This document shows, piece after piece, positions 34,346 through 35,782 of a DNA stretch of 35,782 nt; position 1 is the first letter of the stretch; each line of letters starts with the position of its first letter. The notes beneath the pieces were generated by a model that worked only from the letters and a program-made list of their open reading frames with translations, did not search any database and was not told where the DNA came from. Location: contig DATHAL010000040.1 of assembly GCA_035296705.1 (NCBI GenBank), forward strand, positions 1 to 35,782, given 5' to 3'. This DNA comes from WHSW01 sp035296705. GTDB taxonomy: Bacteria > Actinomycetota > Thermoleophilia > Solirubrobacterales > 70-9. Position numbers and translations under genes: made by a program.

Positions 34346-34705
34346 ATGAAGCAGCGAGCAGGGGGAACTCGCCGGCGTGTCGCGATGATCGTCGCGGCCG
34401 TCGCGCTTTTCGGCGTCGTTTTCGCGTCGGTCGCCGGCGCGAACAACCTCGACCGGCGCACCGCGACCAACGCGGCGAAGTTCGTTGCGAAGAAGGACTG
34501 CCGCAACACCAGCGGCTGCCAGGACTTCTTCGTCCGCGGGCTGCACCGGGTGACCCGCCACAAGGCGGTCGGCAAGATCCACGTGATCAGCGTCAAGAAC
34601 GGCCAGACGTTCGACTGCACCCGTCAGGTCGTGATCAAGCTCGATCACTTCACGGGCGACATCACCTACGCGGTCTCGAACCGCCGGTGCAACGTCGTCG
34701 GCTGA
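34346..34705 (+). CDS. Small secreted four-cysteine protein
   Basis: A 119-residue precursor with a twin-Arg-containing basic start, a hydrophobic core (VAMIVAAVALFGVVFASVAGA) and cleavage near AGA-NN. The mature ~86 residues have four cysteines (DCRNTSGCQDFF, FDCTRQ, RRCNVVG), probably two disulfides, and a strand-rich basic core (KIHVISVKNGQTFDC). I do not recognise the family; an extracellular role is inferred. AAAGGA precedes ATG 34346 at good spacing. It is inserted between ftsH and folP, where actinobacteria often carry folE, and is bounded by a palindrome before and a hairpin after, so it looks like an independent unit. Confidence 0.75.
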   Translation: MKQRAGGTRRRVAMIVAAVALFGVVFASVAGANNLDRRTATNAAKFVAKKDCRNTSGCQDFFVRGLHRVTRHKAVGKIHVISVKNGQTFDCTRQVVIKLDHFTGDITYAVSNRRCNVVG

Positions 34706-34729
34706 CCTCGGACAAGTTCGGCTGCCGTT

Positions 34730-34757
34730 CGAGGGGCGGGCTGCGGCCCGCCTCTCG
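34730..34757 (+). terminator. GC hairpin after the small secreted protein gene
   Basis: A 12-bp stem with one G-T wobble around a TGCG loop: CGAGGGGCGGGC and GCCCGCCTCTCG. It begins 24 nt after the stop and is followed by GCCATTTCC, a weak T-run. It separates this gene from folP. Confidence 0.6.
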
Positions 34758-34781
34758 CCATTTCCGGGGGCCATCCTGAGC

Positions 34782-35609
34782 ATGGCGCGAGTGATGGGGG
34801 TCGTGAACGTGACCCCCGATTCCTTCTCCGACGGCGGCCTGTTCCTCGACCCCGAGCGCGCGATCGGGCACGGTCGCGAGCTGGCGGCAGCGGGCGCCGC
34901 GATCCTCGACATCGGCGGGGAGTCGACCCGCCCCGGCGCCGAGGCCGTGCCGGCCGCGGAGGAGGTGGCGCGCACGGAGCCGGTCGTGCGGGCGCTCTGC
35001 GGGCCAGACGGGCCCGGCATCGAGGTCTCGATCGACACGTCGAAGGCTCCCGTCGCCACGGCGGCGCTCGACGCCGGGGCGACCATCGTCAACGACGTGA
35101 CCGCGCTGCGCGGCGATCCCGAGTTGGCGGGGCTCTGCGCTGACCGCCGCTGCGACATCGTGCTCATGCACATGCTCGGGGACCCGCGCACGATGCAGGA
35201 CGACCCGACCTACGACGACGTGGTCGACGACGTGAGGGCGTTCCTCGCCGGGCGAATCGAGGTGGCGGTGGCGGCCGGGATCGCCGAGGAGCGGATCTGG
35301 GTCGATCCCGGGATCGGGTTTGGCAAGACCGTCGATCACAACCTCGAGCTCCTGCGTGGGCTCGCCCGGATCGCCGCGCTCGGCCGGCCGGTCGTGGTCG
35401 GCACCTCCCGCAAGCGCTTCCTCGGCTCGCTCACCGGACGCGAGGTGGGGGAGAGGCTCGGCGCGACGATCGCCTCCAACGTGCTCGCCCTCAAGGCCGG
35501 CGCCGACGTCTTCCGCGTTCACGACGTGCGCGAAGTCCGCGAGGCGCTCGCGGTCGGCGAGGTGATCCTGGGACGCCGGGATTGGCGCCGGGAGCCTGCC
35601 GTCGGCTAG
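34782..35609 (+). CDS. folP: Dihydropteroate synthase
   Basis: A 275-residue folate enzyme that condenses dihydropterin pyrophosphate with p-aminobenzoate. All signatures are visible: GVVNVTPDSFSDGG at the start, LDIGGESTRPGA, VSIDTSK, IVNDVTAL, LMHMLGDPRTMQ, DPGIGFGKTVDHNLELL, GTSRKRFLG and the C-terminal VFRVHDV. The N-terminus is shorter than in many homologues, beginning almost at the first strand, but the TIM barrel is complete. ATG 34782 has no clear Shine-Dalgarno. folB follows 9 nt after its stop. Confidence 0.96.
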   Translation: MARVMGVVNVTPDSFSDGGLFLDPERAIGHGRELAAAGAAILDIGGESTRPGAEAVPAAEEVARTEPVVRALCGPDGPGIEVSIDTSKAPVATAALDAGATIVNDVTALRGDPELAGLCADRRCDIVLMHMLGDPRTMQDDPTYDDVVDDVRAFLAGRIEVAVAAGIAEERIWVDPGIGFGKTVDHNLELLRGLARIAALGRPVVVGTSRKRFLGSLTGREVGERLGATIASNVLALKAGADVFRVHDVREVREALAVGEVILGRRDWRREPAVG

Positions 35610-35618
35610 GTTCCGGCC

Positions 35619-35782
35619 GTGGAGGACCACTCGAACAACCACGAATCGGCCGTGGAGGTCGAGCTCTCAGGGCTCTCGATCTACACCCACCACGGTGTCA
35701 GCGACGCCGAGCAGGAGATCGGCCAGCGCCTCGTGATCAACGTCTCCTTCGACGTGCCCGACTGCGACGCCGTGCTCACCGA
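35619..35782 (+). CDS. folB: Dihydroneopterin aldolase (3' partial)
   Basis: The first 54 residues are present; the gene runs off the window. After a ~12-residue hydrophilic start it shows VELSGLSIYTHHGVSDAEQEIGQRLVINVSFDV, the FolB N-terminal pattern (GL...HGV...E...GQ...), followed by DCDAV where D.l..TV.Y is expected. FolB cleaves dihydroneopterin to hydroxymethyl-dihydropterin, the step feeding the pathway towards FolP. GTG 35619 is 6 nt after TAGGTT (35607-35612), which overlaps the folP stop codon, so it may have its own leaderless transcript as well as read-through from folP. Confidence 0.88.
   Translation, partial: MEDHSNNHESAVEVELSGLSIYTHHGVSDAEQEIGQRLVINVSFDVPDCDAVLT

Overview
This is a GC-rich (roughly 70% by eye), densely coded chromosomal segment. 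The codon use, the class III nucleotide cyclases, the ArsA-type ATPase and the tilS-hpt-ftsH-folP-folB order all point to an actinomycete-related bacterium. My best guess is the Thermoleophilia/Solirubrobacterales lineage, based on gene content and remembered family resemblance rather than any database search. I see no tRNA, rRNA, CRISPR array, insertion sequence or prophage.

Layout. 1-5.2 kb: the end of a ferritin-like protein, then on the minus strand a zinc-ribbon/cyclase/ATPase/TPR signalling protein, and an ArsA-type ATPase whose end overlaps a small Cys-pair protein. 5.3-9.1 kb: a lipoprotein, two different cation/Ca2+ exchangers in tandem, and a Bcp peroxiredoxin. 9.2-11 kb: a partial duplication of the bcp active-site segment, a tiny secreted protein, and a minus-strand trio (coiled-coil membrane protein, acidic protein, cupin). 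11-16.1 kb: acyl-CoA dehydrogenase behind a TetR-like inverted repeat, a DUF488 protein, a probable gene remnant, and a large polytopic membrane protein. 16.1-18.6 kb: a PadR regulator, small membrane and exported proteins, and an SRPBCC protein. 18.6-21.4 kb: a bifunctional beta-oxidation enzyme translationally coupled to a sirtuin. 21.4-24.9 kb: an unknown protein and a large lipoprotein with three peptidoglycan-hydrolase-like modules. 25-28.8 kb: two amphipathic coiled-coil proteins around a short nucleoside-phosphorylase-like gene, then an SDR/acyltransferase/SCP2-like lipid cluster with an apparent frameshift. 28.8-30.2 kb: a strong promoter followed by a structured, gene-free segment (candidate RNA) and a MerR-type HTH fused to a nucleotide cyclase. 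30.3-35.8 kb: the housekeeping cluster tilS, hpt, ftsH, a small secreted protein, folP and the start of folB.

How it works together. Themes are cyclic-nucleotide signalling (two class III cyclases with different partner domains), fatty-acid and lipid turnover (ACAD, HAD/ECH with sirtuin, SDR/acyltransferase/SCP2), envelope maintenance, and tRNA/purine/folate housekeeping. A window-wide feature is that many genes have a TANNNT -10 element only 6-11 nt before the start codon and no Shine-Dalgarno sequence, which is the signature of leaderless transcripts. I used it to choose several start codons.

Best leads for something undescribed: the promoter plus hairpin-rich segment at 28776-28980 ahead of the HTH-cyclase; a four-codon leader ORF whose stop overlaps the ftsH start; the frameshifted SDR gene; the duplicated bcp active-site fragment; and three genes whose expected N-termini lack a standard start codon.
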